Of a DNA stretch of 64,000 bases, positions 26,540 to 35,759 are shown in pieces. The DNA is taken from the NCBI GenBank assembly GCA_024234995.1, contig JACKNF010000002.1:62001-126000 (forward strand), in the 5' to 3' direction. Both the position numbers and the translations under genes were made by a program. The notes below the pieces were generated by a model. It did not search any database. It worked only from the letters and a program-made list of their open reading frames with translations, and was not told the DNA's origin. Within the stretch, counting starts at the first letter, position 1. Every line of letters starts with the position of its first letter. The stretch is from Gammaproteobacteria bacterium. Its GTDB lineage: Bacteria > Pseudomonadota > Gammaproteobacteria > Competibacterales > Competibacteraceae.

Positions 26540-28798
26540 TTATCGTGGCAATATTGATGGCGGGCCGCTATAGCGGCGGGGCCGGCGATCACGGCGCTCG
26601 ACCTGCGCCGGGTTGCTATTGTTGTAGGTCAGTGTCTGCTGGACGCTTTCCAGCCCTCGCTGAACTTCTGTGCCTACTGAATTAGTCAGTACTTTAATAT
26701 CGCGACGAATACCGATTGCAGCACGAGTGGCGTCTTTTTGAAATTGGGCGATTGGGTCTGTTATTTGATGGAACGGTTTTCCCGGTTGAGAGGCAGAACG
26801 CGGAGCTGGTTTTGATGAGTAGCGCGGTGCACGGGCAGCAGGCGCGGGTGCGGCGGGGCGAGAGGCACGGATAGGTGGTGTCGCTACTGTTGCAGGATCA
26901 GCACGGCTTACGAGATTGATAGGCGGCAGCGCAGGCGGTGTGGGCTGTGAACGGGATTTCAGTTCGATCGGCGGTAAATTGAGTGGCGCCGGTTGTGAAC
27001 GGGATTTCAGTTCGATCGGCGGCAGGGCGGGCGGTGGCGGCGTGGATTGCAGGCGCGGTTCGGCGCGAGCGACTGCGCTGGCAGGCGCGGCTTTGACGGT
27101 TTGATGCGTGTAGACCCTGGTTCTGGATATTTTTTCCTGGCGCGGTTTGGGAGGAGTGGTCTTGGCCGTGGCCGGTGGCGGACGACGGGTGATTTGCGGC
27201 TCTGATTCGACAGGCGGAGCGGGCTTCGATTGCGGCTTTTTCGCTATTGCAGGGGCAATGGGTGGAGGCTCCGGCGGTGATAGCGCTTGCGATGTAACAT
27301 TCGTGTCTGGTTCCGCCAAAGATTTGGATTCAGTGTTGCGGTCAGGTTTTGATGTATCGATAAGATTTTGTTTTTCGGCTGGTTCGTTCACTAATGTGGA
27401 AATGGGTTCAGACACCGGGAGTGATACATCATCAACAGGTGTTGTATTCGCATGTGCTGGCAAGAGGGGTTCATGCGGTATTGCGGCGGTTACGTCATCC
27501 GGTATTCCGGGGTGAACCGGCTGTAATGCATTGGCTGAACTGGCTGACCATTGATTACTGGCCGCTGATTGCACAGCTCTGGGGTGACTCTGCTGGGATT
27601 CGTCAGCGACTGGGCGAAGGATAATAGCCCAAGCCAGAGCCCCTGCTAGTCCAAGAATCCCGGCGAATAGAGCCAAGGGCTGCCGTGAGTAACGCGAACG
27701 CGCCACCGTTGCCGGACGGTGATGCAAATGCGGGTTTGGTGGTAGAGTCAGCGATGAAATGTCCCAGTCAGGTACATTAGTTGCGGCAGCCGGTTTAGAT
27801 TCATGGGTGAAAGCCATTAACTGTCCAGCACGCACTGCATCCAGGACTGTTCGGATTTCAATGCTATTCTGAGGCCGGTCCGCCGGGGCGCGAGCCAATA
27901 ACCGGATGATCAGATCAGTTAATAGAGCCGCTGTACCATTGCCAGGCTGTGTTGAAACTGGAACAGTCCAGAACTCAATGGAGCGTTGTAGCAGTTCCTG
28001 TTCCTCATCATCCAGTCCCCCAAGTTGCTCAGAGTAGCGGGCGGCCCCTTCTTGGCCATACTGGGCCAGCAATTGCCCCAACCGGCGTTGAGCGGCGGTG
28101 GCAGGCTGGGCCGTGAGCAGGGTAAATAGCAGTAATCCCAGCGCATAATAATCAGCGCAGGGGGTTACCACGTATTCGTAACCTTTTGGACTAATATGCG
28201 CTGGCAGCACCTGTTCCGGCGCCATCGTGGCAGGTGTGCCGATGAAGGAGCGGGTGCTGTCGTTGTCCTGGCGCTTGAGTGAACCGAAATCAGCCAGCTT
28301 GAGCAGTGCGCCATCCTGATTGACCAGGATGTTGCTGAATTTTAAATCACGATAAACAAAACCGGCGTGATGAATGACCTCTAAGCCACTCAAGATTTGT
28401 CCAGCCCAGTCAACGATGCGTGCCAATTCTAATGGGGAGGCGTTCTCTTGCCGTTGTTGCGCGAGCCATTGGCCAAGATTGCCGGAGAGTTGTTCCATAA
28501 CTAACACAGGCTGGCCATTGATTTGGCCATGATCGAGCAAGGTTACGATGTGGCGGGATTGTTCGCTATCCAGTTGGGCTAAAAAAGCGATCTCACGCTC
28601 TAGGTGAGCACGCCAATGGCCTCGTAAGCTGGGATCTGCTTGGGCCATAGCTAGGGTATTGATCACTTTGAGGGCGGCAGGAGATCCCTCCGCATCAGTA
28701 GCTGCCCATACCTGACCGTAGCTTCCCGCCCCGGTCGATAGCACGGCCCCAAGCTGGTAATTTCGCCCGTTGATGACGATGCATTCGCCGCTCTGCAT
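26540..28798 (-). CDS. Membrane-anchored Ser/Thr protein kinase
   Basis: 752 residues. The N-terminal kinase domain (about 14-310) appears active: glycine loop TGAGSYGQV (22-30), Lys-44, catalytic loop YRDLKFSN (Asp-151), DFG (169-172) and GTPATMAPEQ. One membrane helix lies near 373-393 (LALFAGILGLAGALAWAIIL). The remainder is Pro/Ala/Ser-rich and presumably periplasmic, with an internal duplication (two LPPIELKSRSQP units, then a variant). The kinase would face the cytoplasm. A nearby FHA activator is a candidate substrate reader. Convergent with the sirtuin gene. Confidence 0.92.
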   Translation of the reverse strand: MQSGECIVINGRNYQLGAVLSTGAGSYGQVWAATDAEGSPAALKVINTLAMAQADPSLRGHWRAHLEREIAFLAQLDSEQSRHIVTLLDHGQINGQPVLVMEQLSGNLGQWLAQQRQENASPLELARIVDWAGQILSGLEVIHHAGFVYRDLKFSNILVNQDGALLKLADFGSLKRQDNDSTRSFIGTPATMAPEQVLPAHISPKGYEYVVTPCADYYALGLLLFTLLTAQPATAAQRRLGQLLAQYGQEGAARYSEQLGGLDDEEQELLQRSIEFWTVPVSTQPGNGTAALLTDLIIRLLARAPADRPQNSIEIRTVLDAVRAGQLMAFTHESKPAAATNVPDWDISSLTLPPNPHLHHRPATVARSRYSRQPLALFAGILGLAGALAWAIILRPVADESQQSHPRAVQSAASNQWSASSANALQPVHPGIPDDVTAAIPHEPLLPAHANTTPVDDVSLPVSEPISTLVNEPAEKQNLIDTSKPDRNTESKSLAEPDTNVTSQALSPPEPPPIAPAIAKKPQSKPAPPVESEPQITRRPPPATAKTTPPKPRQEKISRTRVYTHQTVKAAPASAVARAEPRLQSTPPPPALPPIELKSRSQPAPLNLPPIELKSRSQPTPPALPPINLVSRADPATVATPPIRASRPAAPAPAARAPRYSSKPAPRSASQPGKPFHQITDPIAQFQKDATRAAIGIRRDIKVLTNSVGTEVQRGLESVQQTLTYNNSNPAQVERRDRRPRRYSGPPSILPR

Positions 28799-28817
28799 GA
28801 TAAAGAGGATGCCTATC

Positions 28818-29972
28818 TTACAGATAATAAGTTTTCAATGGCGGGAAGCCATTGAATTCGACAGAACTATAGGAGGCAGTATACGCGCCAGTGGAGAGCC
28901 AGTAAATCCGGTCGCCGATTTCCAGCGATAATGGCAGTTGATATTTGAAGTGTTCATAGATGATATCCAGGCTATCGCAGGTCGGTCCCGCTAGAATAAC
29001 ATCCCCGGTTTCGCCATCTTTCTCGGTATAGACCGGATATTTGATGGATTCATCGATTGTTTCCATCAGTCCGTTGAAAATGCCGACATCTGTATAGACC
29101 CAGCGTTTTAAATCAGTCCTGGATTTTTTGGAAATCAGGACTACTTCACTGGCAAGGATACCTGCTTCACCAGTGAGGCCGCGTCCTGGTTCCAGGTAAA
29201 TTTCTGGGATAGAGTCGCCAAAATAAAGGCTTATATAACGGCTGATTTCTTCTCCATAGACTGAAAGCGGGTTGCTTTTGATAAGGTAATTTGCTGGAAA
29301 GCCGCCACCCATGTTGATTGCCTTTAGGTGAATCTGTTCTCTCTCCAGCCATTCAAACAAGTTGCATACTTGCGCAATTGCGGCGTCCCATGCGGGAATT
29401 TCGCGCTGCTGGGAACCAACATGAAATGAAATGCCGTAGGGATCTAGCCCTAAATCGGCAGCCAGTAACACAAGGTCTGTCAACATGCGTGGCTGGCAGC
29501 CGAATTTCCGGGATAGCGGCCAATCGGAGTCAGAGGTGACGGCGTCCATCAAGAGACGGAAAAAGACTTTTGAACCCGGTGCTTCATTAGCAAGATTGCG
29601 GATATCCGCTTCACAGTCGCTGGCAAAGAGTCTGACGCCTTTGTCGTAAGCATCGCGGATATGTTTGGCTTTTTTAATGGTGTTGCCAAAGCTCACCCGG
29701 TCAGGCGGTACTCCGAGGTTGAGCACCCTGTCCAATTCATAAATCGAGGCGATATCGAAACAGGAACCTAAATCGCGCAGCAAGGACAGTATTTCCTCAC
29801 CAGGACTGGCTTTGACGGCATAATAAATTTTTGCAGACGGAAAATCTCTGCGAAATTCTTGAAATTTCTGCTGAACTCTGTCGAGAAGTATGACGAGGAA
29901 TGGTGTCTCTTTTGTCGCAGAAAATTCGATTATTTTTTTCCATTCAGCAGGGGAATAGTAACCACGATACAT
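28818..29972 (-). CDS. Ornithine/lysine-type decarboxylase (PLP fold III)
   Basis: 384-residue alanine-racemase-fold decarboxylase. PLP Lys in YYAVKASPG, then HVGSQ, NMGGGFP, YLEPGRG and the C-terminal active-site Cys in GPTCDSLD, all typical of ornithine or lysine/ornithine decarboxylases. Likely makes putrescine (or cadaverine), the amine substrate for the carboxyspermidine pathway encoded just upstream. Substrate choice cannot be settled by eye. Separated from the upstream gene by 287 bases with a terminator-like hairpin, so it probably has its own promoter. Confidence 0.9.
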   Translation of the reverse strand: MYRGYYSPAEWKKIIEFSATKETPFLVILLDRVQQKFQEFRRDFPSAKIYYAVKASPGEEILSLLRDLGSCFDIASIYELDRVLNLGVPPDRVSFGNTIKKAKHIRDAYDKGVRLFASDCEADIRNLANEAPGSKVFFRLLMDAVTSDSDWPLSRKFGCQPRMLTDLVLLAADLGLDPYGISFHVGSQQREIPAWDAAIAQVCNLFEWLEREQIHLKAINMGGGFPANYLIKSNPLSVYGEEISRYISLYFGDSIPEIYLEPGRGLTGEAGILASEVVLISKKSRTDLKRWVYTDVGIFNGLMETIDESIKYPVYTEKDGETGDVILAGPTCDSLDIIYEHFKYQLPLSLEIGDRIYWLSTGAYTASYSSVEFNGFPPLKTYYL

Positions 29973-30025
29973 GCGTTTCTCCCTTTGTCATGATGGGAAA
30001 AGTTGATCGCCTCTCAGCAGATATA

Positions 30026-30062
30026 AAAGGCTGTCCAATTCTGTGTGACTTGGACAGCCTTT
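30026..30062 (-). terminator. Rho-independent terminator after the carboxyspermidine genes
   Basis: A perfect 13-base stem (AAAGGCTGTCCAA, 30026-30038, with TTGGACAGCCTTT, 30050-30062) and 11-base loop. On the minus strand it is followed by TTTTATAT, as expected for termination of the nspC-carboxyspermidine dehydrogenase transcript. Confidence 0.8.
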
Positions 30063-30097
30063 CCCCGTTTTACTTCAGCGTGTGAGTCACTTTTTCT

Positions 30098-30210
30098 GTA
30101 ATCGTTCACCCCTTCCCACAGAGGAAGGAGAGCTACTAAACAACGGGTTGCTTTGTAAAACCCGCGCACTCCTCGCAGGGGAAAACTGGAGCGGGGGTTT
30201 GAACGGTTAC
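30098..30210. repeat. Copy A of a short element with 11-base terminal inverted repeats
   Basis: Bounded by GTAATCGTTCA (30098-30108) and TGAACGGTTAC (30200-30210), which are inverted repeats with one mismatch. The 113-base element has GC-rich inner inverted stretches (for example CCTTCC/GGAAGG) and no open reading frame. A second element with the same ends is at 41729-41848. It resembles a MITE or REP-type element; no clear target duplication was seen. Confidence 0.65.
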
Positions 30211-30259
30211 TTTTTTTATATGATTTCTCTAGCGTTCTCGAATACTTTTCCTTTTCCTT

Positions 30260-31615
30260 CTATTTTTTATGTTCAATAGGAAGAGCAGGTGTCACAGCAA
30301 TCATTGGATTGGCTGCTGAGATCGTGACCGTTGCCGTCGACTCTGCAAGTTCTTTCTCCAATTCCCTGACCGTGCCATTAAACGACTCCTTGCTGCCAGG
30401 TTTGATCTCTTTGATATCCGTCGGTAGACCAATCTTATCCAGAATGGCGATAAATGGCTCTGGATCGAGCTCCTCAACATTCACCATGGTTTTCGGGTCC
30501 CAGACGCCTTGGGTGACCAGCATAGCTGCAGCAACGGGAGGAACGCCTGCTGTGTAGCTGATGCCTTGCGATTCGACTTCTTCAAAACATCGTTTATGGT
30601 CCGAAACTTGATAGATGAAAATCTCACGTTCCTGCCCGTCTTTCCATCCTTTGACAAAGTTGCCGATACAGGTCTTGCCGGTATAGCCAGGAGCCAGTGT
30701 TTGCGGATCAGGCAACAGCGCTTTGACCACTTTCAGCGGTACGACCTCCTGGCCGGTAGTCAAGGTGACGGGCAAGTGTGAGAGAAATCCCAAGGTGCGT
30801 AGTACGGTGAAGACATTGATGTAGTGGTCCCCGAATCCCATCCAGAAACGAATGCTGTTCGCATCAATGTTCTTTGATAGCGAGTGCAATTCATCATGTC
30901 CATTCAGGTAAATCGGGCAAGGGCCGATCACTGGGAAATTATAAATGCGCTTGACAGAATGTGTGGGGTATTCTTTCCATTGGCGGTCGATCCAGGTCCA
31001 GACCTTGATGAATTCGCGGAAATTAATCTCTGGATCGAAGTTCGTAGCGAAATACTTGCCGTGACTGCCCGCATTGACATCGAGGATATCAATCGTGTCG
31101 ATCTTATCGAAATAGCGCTTTACGGCCAGTGCGCAGTAGGCGTTGACCACACCCGGATCAAATCCAGCACCAAGGATCGCTGTCAATCCCTTTTCAGTGC
31201 AGCGATCTTTGCGCTTCCATTCGTAGTTTGCATACCAAGGCGGGTCTTCACAGACTTTGTCTGGTTCCTCATGAATTGCTGTATCGATATACACCGCTCC
31301 CGTTTCCAGGCAGGCTTCTAGAATCGACATATTCAGGAATGCGCTGCCCAGGTTGATGACAACTTCGGAACCCGTGTCCTTAATCAATTTTACGGTTGCA
31401 GGAATGTCGAGAGCATCGATTTGCCGTGAATAGAGTTTATTCGCAGGATTTTGGATGTGCTTTTTCCGTTTGATGCTCTCGATGATTCCATCGCATTTCG
31501 CCAGCGTCCTTGACGCAAGGCAGATGTTGCCCAATACGTCATTATTCATCGCAGCCTTGTGAGCAGCTACATGAGCAACTCCACCTGCTCCGATAATCAG
31601 CACATTCTTCTTCAT
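30260..31615 (-). CDS. Carboxy(nor)spermidine dehydrogenase, saccharopine dehydrogenase-like
   Basis: 451 residues. NADP-binding Rossmann motif NVLIIGAGGVAHVAAHKAA at the N-terminus and the saccharopine-dehydrogenase family core (LGAGFDPGVVNAYCAL, MGFGDHYINVFTVL). By analogy with the Vibrio pathway it condenses aspartate semialdehyde with putrescine or diaminopropane to carboxyspermidine or carboxynorspermidine. It is about 40-50 residues longer than I expect for the family because of a C-terminal tail (after position about 400). Lies 16 bases after nspC, so the two are one operon. Confidence 0.88.
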   Translation of the reverse strand: MKKNVLIIGAGGVAHVAAHKAAMNNDVLGNICLASRTLAKCDGIIESIKRKKHIQNPANKLYSRQIDALDIPATVKLIKDTGSEVVINLGSAFLNMSILEACLETGAVYIDTAIHEEPDKVCEDPPWYANYEWKRKDRCTEKGLTAILGAGFDPGVVNAYCALAVKRYFDKIDTIDILDVNAGSHGKYFATNFDPEINFREFIKVWTWIDRQWKEYPTHSVKRIYNFPVIGPCPIYLNGHDELHSLSKNIDANSIRFWMGFGDHYINVFTVLRTLGFLSHLPVTLTTGQEVVPLKVVKALLPDPQTLAPGYTGKTCIGNFVKGWKDGQEREIFIYQVSDHKRCFEEVESQGISYTAGVPPVAAAMLVTQGVWDPKTMVNVEELDPEPFIAILDKIGLPTDIKEIKPGSKESFNGTVRELEKELAESTATVTISAANPMIAVTPALPIEHKK

Positions 31616-31631
31616 TTACATTTCCCCTGGC

Positions 31632-32738
31632 TTAGGAAAGGTTGCGTTTGAAATCCTGGTATTTAAAAGTTCTAACCACTTCCGTAGTTCCGTCTAACCG
31701 GTGGACAACGATGGATGGCATCTGGATACCATTAAACCAATTCTTTTTGACCATTGTATAGCCCGCTGCATCCGCGATGCGAACCTCGTTGCCAATTTTT
31801 AAGGGAGCCTTGAATTTATACTCGCCAAAGACGTCACCCGCCAGGCAGGTTCGCCCAGCGATGATAATTGGGTGGGTTCCCGGTTCAGGAGAGGCTATCT
31901 TTGCTGTGGTGCGATAAATTAAATGATCCAGCATGTGGGCTTCAACAGAGGCATCAACAATTGCAATGTCCATTTCATTATGGATAACATCCAGAACCGT
32001 GGTTACCAGTTCGGTGCAATTGGTGATCGTCGCTTCGCCAGGTTCGAGATAAACTTGAATACCAAATTTCTCACTGAAGTTTTTCAGTTTCTTGCAGAAT
32101 CGATCCAGAGGATATCCGTCTTTAGTAAAATAAAGACCACCGCCCAAGCTCACCCACTCTATCTTTTCCAGTAGAGGGCCATAATTTTGGCCGATTAAGT
32201 CAATGGCCGTGGAAATGCTTTCAATATCATCGTTTTCGCAGTTGAAATGGAACATCACTCCGCTCAATAGCGCAGATACTTTCAGAACCTCATCTTTATC
32301 GGAAACGCCTAATCTGGAATATTTTCTTGCCGGATCGGCAAGGTCAAAATGTGAATAACTGATGCCTGGATTGATTCTCAATCCCAATTGAATGCCAGAG
32401 ACATCGCCATGATGCATCAACAACTGAGAAATTGAATTGAAGATGACCTTGTCAGCAAATTTGCTGGCTTTTTTAATATCGCTTTTGGAAAAAGCCACAC
32501 TGTAAGCATGAACTTCTTTGCCAAACTCTTCATAGCCTAATCTGGCTTCAAATAAAGAACTGCTTGTGGTCCCATCCAGATAATGCCGCATGAGATCAAA
32601 GACGCACCACGTTGAAAAGCATTTCAGAGCAAGTACCAGCTTTGCGCCTGAAACATCGCGAATGTGCTGAATGATTTTCAGATTTTTCTGCAGTTTATTT
32701 TCGTCAATCAGGTAATAGGGTGTCGTTATTTTTTTCAT
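31632..32738 (-). CDS. nspC: Carboxynorspermidine/carboxyspermidine decarboxylase
   Basis: 368-residue PLP fold III decarboxylase that turns carboxyspermidine into spermidine (or the nor-form). PLP Lys in LALKCFSTWCVFDLM, glycine-rich GGGLYF, EPGEA, and the late HMLD stretch. Paired with the dehydrogenase downstream. It starts 41 bases after phoU on the same strand, so read-through from the pst-phoU operon is possible. Together with the decarboxylase at 28818-29972 this gives a complete aspartate-semialdehyde route to spermidine that needs no S-adenosylmethionine decarboxylase. Confidence 0.92.
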   Translation of the reverse strand: MKKITTPYYLIDENKLQKNLKIIQHIRDVSGAKLVLALKCFSTWCVFDLMRHYLDGTTSSSLFEARLGYEEFGKEVHAYSVAFSKSDIKKASKFADKVIFNSISQLLMHHGDVSGIQLGLRINPGISYSHFDLADPARKYSRLGVSDKDEVLKVSALLSGVMFHFNCENDDIESISTAIDLIGQNYGPLLEKIEWVSLGGGLYFTKDGYPLDRFCKKLKNFSEKFGIQVYLEPGEATITNCTELVTTVLDVIHNEMDIAIVDASVEAHMLDHLIYRTTAKIASPEPGTHPIIIAGRTCLAGDVFGEYKFKAPLKIGNEVRIADAAGYTMVKKNWFNGIQMPSIVVHRLDGTTEVVRTFKYQDFKRNLS

Positions 32739-32779
32739 GGATCAGGTCTCAACTGTCTGAACGAAAACGCCTCATCCAA

Positions 32780-33505
32780 TCACTCTCCCTTCAGCGCATC
32801 CTGGACTAGTGTTTCCATGTTGATATGCCGCACATCCTTCCCTTTGACTAGATAAATAATGTATTCAGCGATGTTCCTGGCATGATCGCCGATCCGCTCC
32901 AACGCTTTGACGATGAAGAGGACGTTGATGGCCTGACCAATGGTGCGTGGATCTTCCATCATGTAGGTAATCAGCCGGCGCAGCGCCGCCTGATACTCCT
33001 GGTCCAGCTCATCATCGCCTTTGGCGACTTCGATCGCCTGTTCTACATTCAGCCGCGCCAGGGCATCGAGACAGTCGTGCAGCATAGTCGTCGCCTGTTT
33101 GGCCATCGGCGCTACATCCCGTAACAATTTGGCGCTGGGTGGATTATTGTCGCCGTCATAGGTCTTGACAGCCATCCGGGCAATCTTCTCGGCTTCATCG
33201 CCAATTCGCTCCAGGTCGGTGACGATCTTGGACAGCGACATGATCAACCGCAGGTCACTGCCGAGCGGTTGGCGCAGGGCGATCAGGTTAACGCTGTCCT
33301 CGTCGGTTTTGACCTGCATGCCGTTGATGATCTGATCACGGGCAATCACTTCACGGGCAGCAGATACGTCCTCGTCATTCAGCGCTTTGATCGCATTTTG
33401 AATTTGATCTTCAACCAGCCCGCCCATTTCCAGCACCAGGTTGCGCAGGTTGGCGAGCTGTACATCAAACTGTTTAACAGTATGGGCATCGTGACTGATG
33501 GGCAT
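32780..33505 (-). CDS. phoU: Phosphate-specific transport system accessory protein PhoU
   Basis: 241-residue all-helical protein with two PhoU repeats. The conserved metal-site stretches are visible (DLERIGDEAEKIAR in repeat one and ALERIGDHARNIAEYI in repeat two). It couples the Pst transporter to the PhoR/PhoB sensor system and keeps the Pho regulon off in phosphate excess. Last of the classical pstSCAB-phoU order, 43 bases after pstB. Confidence 0.97.
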   Translation of the reverse strand: MPISHDAHTVKQFDVQLANLRNLVLEMGGLVEDQIQNAIKALNDEDVSAAREVIARDQIINGMQVKTDEDSVNLIALRQPLGSDLRLIMSLSKIVTDLERIGDEAEKIARMAVKTYDGDNNPPSAKLLRDVAPMAKQATTMLHDCLDALARLNVEQAIEVAKGDDELDQEYQAALRRLITYMMEDPRTIGQAINVLFIVKALERIGDHARNIAEYIIYLVKGKDVRHINMETLVQDALKGE

Positions 33506-33548
33506 CGTGAAATTCTCGTATTTAGATCCAGCGGAAAGGGTGACCGGC

Positions 33549-34439
33549 TTAGCCGAAGCGGCCGGTGATGTAGTCTTCAGTCAGTTTGTGCCGGGGATTT
33601 GTGAAGATCTGATCGGTTTCACCGATCTCGATTAGGTTGCCCAAATGGAAATAGGCAGTGCGCTGTGAGACACGGGCGGCTTGTTGCATTGAATGCGTAA
33701 CGATGACAATCGTGTAATTTTCCCGGAGTTCATCGATCAGTTCTTCGATTTTGGCAGTCGCAATCGGATCGAGTGCTGAGCAAGGTTCATCCATTAGAAT
33801 CACTTCAGGATTCACTGCAATCGCCCGGGCGATACACAATCGTTGCTGTTGACCGCCAGACAGGCTGGTGCCAGGTTCGTTCATCCGGCTTTCGACTTCC
33901 TTGAGCAGGCCGGCCCGTTCCAGACTTTCGTGAACCAGCTCATCCATTTCCGCTTTACCATTGACCATGCCGTGAATCCGCGGTCCATAGGCGACGTTTT
34001 CATAAATAGACTTGGGGAAAGGATTGGGTTTCTGAAACACCATCCCGACGCGCGCTCGCAGTTGCACCACATCGATGCTCTTATCGTAGATATCATCTTG
34101 ATCGAGCTTGATTTCGCCGGTCACCCGGCAAATTGGAATGGTGTCGTTCATACGGTTCAGGCAGCGCAGGAAGGTGGATTTGCCGCAACCGGACGGGCCA
34201 ATAAAAGAGATGACTTCATTCGTACCGATGTCGAGACTGACTTGTTTAAGCGCGCACTTTTTAGCGTAATAGACATTGACGTCGCGGCAGACCATTTTCG
34301 GGTTATCGACTGTGATTCTGCCGACGGTTTGCTGGTGATCGTAGCCGATAATCTGGGCGCTTGACAGCGAAGTCTCCCGGATTGAGGGACTTGGCGTGCT
34401 ATCCAGAGTGGTTTGGACTTCAATCGTTGTAGTGTTCAT
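33549..34439 (-). CDS. pstB: Phosphate ABC transporter ATP-binding protein
   Basis: 296-residue ATPase. Walker A GPSGCGKST, signature LSGGQQQRLCIARA, Walker B VILMDEPCSALDP. The ATP-binding core begins near residue 50; the N-terminal extension is longer than in E. coli, as in several gammaproteobacteria. The ATG at 34437-34439 is preferred; a TTG at 34454 is also open and neither has a good ribosome site. Couples ATP hydrolysis to phosphate import through PstC/PstA. Confidence 0.96.
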   Translation of the reverse strand: MNTTTIEVQTTLDSTPSPSIRETSLSSAQIIGYDHQQTVGRITVDNPKMVCRDVNVYYAKKCALKQVSLDIGTNEVISFIGPSGCGKSTFLRCLNRMNDTIPICRVTGEIKLDQDDIYDKSIDVVQLRARVGMVFQKPNPFPKSIYENVAYGPRIHGMVNGKAEMDELVHESLERAGLLKEVESRMNEPGTSLSGGQQQRLCIARAIAVNPEVILMDEPCSALDPIATAKIEELIDELRENYTIVIVTHSMQQAARVSQRTAYFHLGNLIEIGETDQIFTNPRHKLTEDYITGRFG

Positions 34440-34466
34440 GGGATGACTTTTCAAGTTTATGGTTGG

Positions 34467-35759
34467 TTACCAGCGCCGCTCAAAGCGCTTGCGGAGGATG
34501 ATCGCTAGTCCGTTCATTAGGATCATGAAAGCGAGCAACACCATAATTGCTGCTGAGGTCCGTTCCACGAAGGCTCGTTCTGGCAAGTCGGCCCATAGGT
34601 AAATTTGCACCGGTAACACTGTTGCGGGATCGGTAAAACTGCCCGGCACATCAGCAATGAATGCGACCATGCCGATCATCAGCAGCGGAGCCGACTCGCC
34701 CAAGGCGCGGGCCATGCCAATAATTGCGCCGGTCAGCATGCCGGGTATGGCTAACGGCAGGACATGATGGCCGACCATTTGCAATTTAGATGCGCCCATG
34801 CCTAATGCCGCTTCGCGGATGGATGGCGGCACCGAGGTCAGGGCGGCGCGCCCGGCGATGATGATCACCGGCAGCGTCATGAGACTTAATACCAGCCCGC
34901 CTACCAGCGGTGCAGAGCGTGGCAGACCGAAAAAATTGATAAATACCGCTAAGCCCAGCAGGCCGAATACGATGGATGGCACCGCTGCCAGGTTGTTGAT
35001 ATTGACCTCGATCAAATCAGTCCAGCGGTTCTTTGGGGCGAACTCTTCCAAGTAAACTGCGGTGGCGACGCCGATCGGGAACGAAAGCAGGAAGGTGACC
35101 ACCAGCGTGTAAAACGATCCCATTAATGCGCCGCGGATACCTGCCTGCTCCGGTTCGCGGGAATCACCCTTGCTAAACAGAATGGTATTAAATCGCTGTT
35201 TAAGCTGACCGGAGGCTTGTAATTGATCGACCCAGGCGATTTCCTGATTTTTGATCGATCGCAGTGATTCGTCGATATGGCGATCAATGTTGCCCTTAAC
35301 GAAAGTATCCACGGTGGCCGAAGCTAGCATCCGGATTGACTGCTCGGTACCGATGATTTCCGGATTATCCAACACCTGGCTGCGCAACCGGAACGGCGCA
35401 TTGGAACTGACCAGATTGTACAGATCCCGCAGGTTGCGGCGCCCCTCCACATGTGGAAACTGTGCGCGTAGGCTAGCACGAATCAAGGCCGCGTAGTCGG
35501 CGTTTTCCAGAACGTGCGGGTCGCGGTGGCCTTCCGGGTCAATGACTGCAGAGTCGAAGTGAATTGGCAGCTCAATATACGTTTGCCAGAATGCTGAATA
35601 ACCCTGACTGATGATATTAGCAAACATGAGCACCACGAATACCAGTCCCAGGCTGATGGCAATGAGTCCATACCAGCGGAAACGCCGCTCGGCGGCGTGC
35701 CGGCGCGCTAGACTGGCATTGACAATAGTTTTGATGTCTCGCTGTGGCTTTTTATTCAT
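34467..35759 (-). CDS. pstA: Phosphate ABC transporter permease PstA
   Basis: 430-residue permease; the typical six-helix BPD transporter core is in the C-terminal half (RGALMGSFYTLVVTFLLSFPIGVATAVYLEEFAPK... and AALGMGASKLQM, the ATPase-contact loop). The N-terminal half holds one membrane helix and a large periplasmic region, a long form of PstA seen in many proteobacteria. Start overlaps the end of pstC by 8 bases. Confidence 0.95.
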   Translation of the reverse strand: MNKKPQRDIKTIVNASLARRHAAERRFRWYGLIAISLGLVFVVLMFANIISQGYSAFWQTYIELPIHFDSAVIDPEGHRDPHVLENADYAALIRASLRAQFPHVEGRRNLRDLYNLVSSNAPFRLRSQVLDNPEIIGTEQSIRMLASATVDTFVKGNIDRHIDESLRSIKNQEIAWVDQLQASGQLKQRFNTILFSKGDSREPEQAGIRGALMGSFYTLVVTFLLSFPIGVATAVYLEEFAPKNRWTDLIEVNINNLAAVPSIVFGLLGLAVFINFFGLPRSAPLVGGLVLSLMTLPVIIIAGRAALTSVPPSIREAALGMGASKLQMVGHHVLPLAIPGMLTGAIIGMARALGESAPLLMIGMVAFIADVPGSFTDPATVLPVQIYLWADLPERAFVERTSAAIMVLLAFMILMNGLAIILRKRFERRW

